Shown here: positions 61,823 to 64,000 of the stretch, piece by piece | How positions within the stretch are numbered: position 1 is the first letter of the stretch | Layout of the letters: every line of letters begins with the position of its first letter | NCBI GenBank assembly: GCA_022496205.1 | Contig: WTXD01000029.1 | Coordinates: 62,001 to 126,000, forward strand | DNA length: 64,000 nt | Direction: 5' to 3' | From: Gloeopeniophorella convolvens | Lineage: Eukaryota; Basidiomycota; Agaricomycetes; Russulales | The notes under the pieces: model-generated | The model's input: only the letters and a program-made list of their open reading frames with translations | Database searches by the model: none | Told to the model about the DNA's origin: nothing | Translations under genes and position numbers: made by a program

Positions 61823-62240
61823 TCGGTACGGGTCTGCACTGTGGCGAGCGATTTCTGGGCCAGTGGTAGTATCCCCAATGTTTGGGGTGGAGATGGGAGT
61901 TCCAAGTCTACTCAAGGTGGACCCTAATACACTCCTATGATATGTAACAAATATAACAGCATCGATGATTCGATTACCGTCGGAGTCCAAAATCACAATA
62001 GCCAATATTGTGGCGGAACAAGGGAGTCGGTCTGCTTTGACGCCATCATCCTGGGTGGGAACTTGTGCTGACTGATCCTGCTGCTCTTGGCAGGTGACCA
62101 TGACACGACGGGAGGTCGAAGCAGAGACACATCTATAGTACGGATGCATCAGTGGTTGGCACTATCACGAATTGTAGAGTACTAGGTAACGCAACTGTAG
62201 TGCAAGAAACATCAGTTGTTGGTACTACGGACCGTAGCTA
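61823..62240. other. Intergenic, AT-richer
   Basis: Promoter of the F-box gene and 3' flank of the WD40 gene (both minus strand). A repeated short motif ACATCAGTTGTTGGTACTAC / GCATCAGTGGTTGGCACTAT occurs at about 62208 and 62145. Confidence 0.5.
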
Positions 62241-64000
62241 CTAGGTAGGCTTCTGAACGAGGCGAGATGCCCAGTCCTGACCGTGCACGAATTTACTTAG
62301 ATCCAACCGAGTACCAAGCCCGACTCCGGGAGTTGCTACTGAGATATTGCTCGAGTGGTATAGCATGCCCCTGTGACGCCTTGGAACCCACAACAGGAGC
62401 CCTCCATCTGCCGTACGAATCCAGCCATCGCGGAACATACCCTCGCACGGGTCACAAATCGCCGCCTGGTCTTGGTCTGCGAAGGCCGCCTGACCCGGGG
62501 CCAACTCTGGAGGATGGGTGGGAGTCGGGGCCGAACTCGCGCCTCCTTTGGGTGGTTCTGTGGCCTCGGCGTCCTTTATCGCCAACCTCCAGAGGCGGGC
62601 GGATGGATCTGTCGATATCGAGGCAATCGTCTTTCCGTCCGGGAGGAATCTGACGGCCCGGACGTCCTCTGCGTGCCCATAGAACGGACCTGCGACCACC
62701 TCTCCCGTTGCGACGTTCCAAACAGTGATCGCCCCCGGTGCGCGGGTTTTACTCCAGCCCGCGGCGAGATGTCGACCGGATGGTGAGAACGCAATAGCCT
62801 TCACCCTACCCGTTTGTTTGATGAGGTGCACTGGGGTAGCTTCGAGTCCTGTGGCGGTGTTCCACAACCGGACTGTGCCATCGTCTGAGCCTGAGGCAAA
62901 GGTTTCCCCATCCGGAGAGAACGCGATGGAGAAAATGCCGAGTTGCTTTTGGCTGTGTGAAGAGGTTCTAGTCTCGCCTGAAGCGAAATCCCAGATATAG
63001 ACCTTTCCATCGTCGGCGCCCACAGCAAGTAACTGGCCGTTTGGAGAGAACACGACGGAGTCGACCCCGTTCCCGATCCCACGCCTCCCGATAACTTCTC
63101 CTTCGGCAATCCTCGAGGAAATACTCATCTCCGCAATGGTCTCTCCTGTGGCAAGACTCGAGATAAAGACGTAGCCGCGTATATCACCCGCTGCGACGTG
63201 TTTGCCATCCGGCGAGAACACCGTGGATAGCAAAAAGCCTCTCTTGCCATGTTTAGGGACAGCGGCCTCAGCGCCTGTCGTGGCGTCCCAAAGGCGAAGT
63301 GACGTGTCTTGGTCTGTGCATGAGGCGACGGACTGGCCGTCCGGCGATATTGCAACAGACATAATCCTGTAGGTGATTCCAGTTGAGACGCACGAAACGA
63401 TGGCCCCTGTAGCAGTGTCCCAGACATGGATGCCTTCGAACGGGACACCAGAGACGGCGCGTCGACCATCTGGTGTGATCGCGACGGCGCCACATTCCGG
63501 GTGCCTACCCCAGTGGCCCCTTGGAGTCCACACTCTTCTTTTCCCGTCTTCCGAGGGTGCTGAGACATCCCAGATGCGGATTGTCTTGTCGGATGAGCTC
63601 GACACGACCTCTTGACCGTCTGGTGAAAATGCGGCAGATAGGACTCTCCCCATGTGTCCGTGCAGGGGCCCGGTGACCAAGGCTCCAGTCGTAGAGTTCC
63701 AGACGCGGACCGTGCCGTCATCTGAACCGGAGGCAATACGATGGCCGCCCGGCGAAAACGCTACAGTATTGACCTGCCCTGTGTGACCAACGAAAGGACC
63801 TGCATCTTTCTCTCCGGTTGCGGCATCCCAGACAATGACCGTGTGATCGCCCGAGCCCGACGCGATGTGCGACCGTCTGGTGACCATGTGATCACTGCCA
63901 CAGGGCCATTGTGCCCCATGCATGACCCTATGATCATCCGTCCAGTACTCGAATCCCAGACAAAGATGGCACAGCCCGAGCTGGACGCCACGCGCTGTTC
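62241..64000 (-). CDS. WD40-repeat protein, C-terminal part of an NLR-like (NACHT/NB-ARC-WD40) gene
   Basis: The gene enters from the right edge and ends at 62241 without visible introns. At least eight WD40 units can be counted by their endings, for example HTVIVWDAATGE, GTVRVWNSTTGA, KTIRIWDVS, EGIHVWDTATGA, KVYIWDFASGE, GTVRLWNTATGL and AITVWNVATGE. The last 90 residues (CDPCEGMFRDGWIRTADGGL followed by LLWVPRRHRG and LDLSKFVHGQDW) form the tail that in mushroom fungi closes long NTPase-WD40 proteins of the HET-E/NLR-like class, thought to act in self/non-self recognition. The NTPase part would be beyond the window. Between SPDGR and the next HIASGSGD one base is missing near 63868, so the frame shifts inside a WD40 unit: either a pseudogene or a consensus error. 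Confidence 0.82.
   Translation of the reverse strand, partial: TARGVQLGLCHLCLGFEYWTDDHRVMHGAQWPCGSDHMVTRRSHIASGSGDHTVIVWDAATGEKDAGPFVGHTGQVNTVAFSPGGHRIASGSDDGTVRVWNSTTGALVTGPLHGHMGRVLSAAFSPDGQEVVSSSSDKTIRIWDVSAPSEDGKRRVWTPRGHWGRHPECGAVAITPDGRRAVSGVPFEGIHVWDTATGAIVSCVSTGITYRIMSVAISPDGQSVASCTDQDTSLRLWDATTGAEAAVPKHGKRGFLLSTVFSPDGKHVAAGDIRGYVFISSLATGETIAEMSISSRIAEGEVIGRRGIGNGVDSVVFSPNGQLLAVGADDGKVYIWDFASGETRTSSHSQKQLGIFSIAFSPDGETFASGSDDGTVRLWNTATGLEATPVHLIKQTGRVKAIAFSPSGRHLAAGWSKTRAPGAITVWNVATGEVVAGPFYGHAEDVRAVRFLPDGKTIASISTDPSARLWRLAIKDAEATEPPKGGASSAPTPTHPPELAPGQAAFADQDQAAICDPCEGMFRDGWIRTADGGLLLWVPRRHRGMLYHSSNISVATPGVGLGTRLDLSKFVHGQDWASRLVQKPT

Noticed and set aside
60278..62149. Long minus-strand open frame (623 codons) overlapping the F-box gene
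   Set aside because: Only parts coincide with real exons; past the second exon it runs through an intron and then another frame with Ser/Pro/Arg composition, an artefact of high GC.

Overview
The window is genomic DNA from a filamentous basidiomycete, most probably an Agaricomycete. Nearly every recognisable gene is cut by short GT-AG introns of about 45-100 nt, often with CTAAC/CTGAC-like branch sites. Families largely confined to mushroom-forming fungi are present: fruit-body lectins, a DUF6535 protein, a Crinkler-like NTPase-nuclease and an NLR-type WD40 tail. I joined exons by hand. For nine genes the chosen splice sites close the frame to an exact multiple of three, and this is the main support for those models. 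No rRNA, tRNA or CRISPR array was seen.

Left half (1-31 kb), moderate GC, accessory in character: an aerolysin-like (ETX/MTX2) protein cut by the left edge; an uncharacterised 4-exon protein; a C2H2 zinc-finger protein; a roughly 290-bp MITE-like inverted repeat; a small membrane/coil ORF; a 999-residue protein joining a P-loop NTPase to a PD-(D/E)XK-type nuclease with a GNGKKG-repeat tail; two fruit-body lectin paralogues 2.9 kb apart; a small heat-shock protein (HSP20); aspartate kinase (HOM3-like); and a DUF6535 gene facing a degenerate inverted partial copy of itself.

Right half (31-64 kb), very GC-rich with long gene-free gaps: a divergent G-protein alpha subunit; the ribosome-quality-control E3 ligase listerin (LTN1); a conserved 147-residue protein of unknown function; a short-chain dehydrogenase; a 147-residue hypothetical; an NTF2-like protein; an NCS1 purine/cytosine permease; a coiled-coil protein; an F-box protein; and the C-terminal WD40 part of a larger protein running off the right edge.

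The genes do not form one pathway. Two themes stand out. Defence or conflict genes (aerolysin-like protein, lectins, NTPase-nuclease, WD40/NLR-like tail) are interspersed with housekeeping genes. Several otherwise intact GC-rich genes carry an apparent single-base frame break, which points either to consensus errors or to early decay. The strongest candidate for an under-described system is the 10.0-13.4 kb NTPase-nuclease gene.
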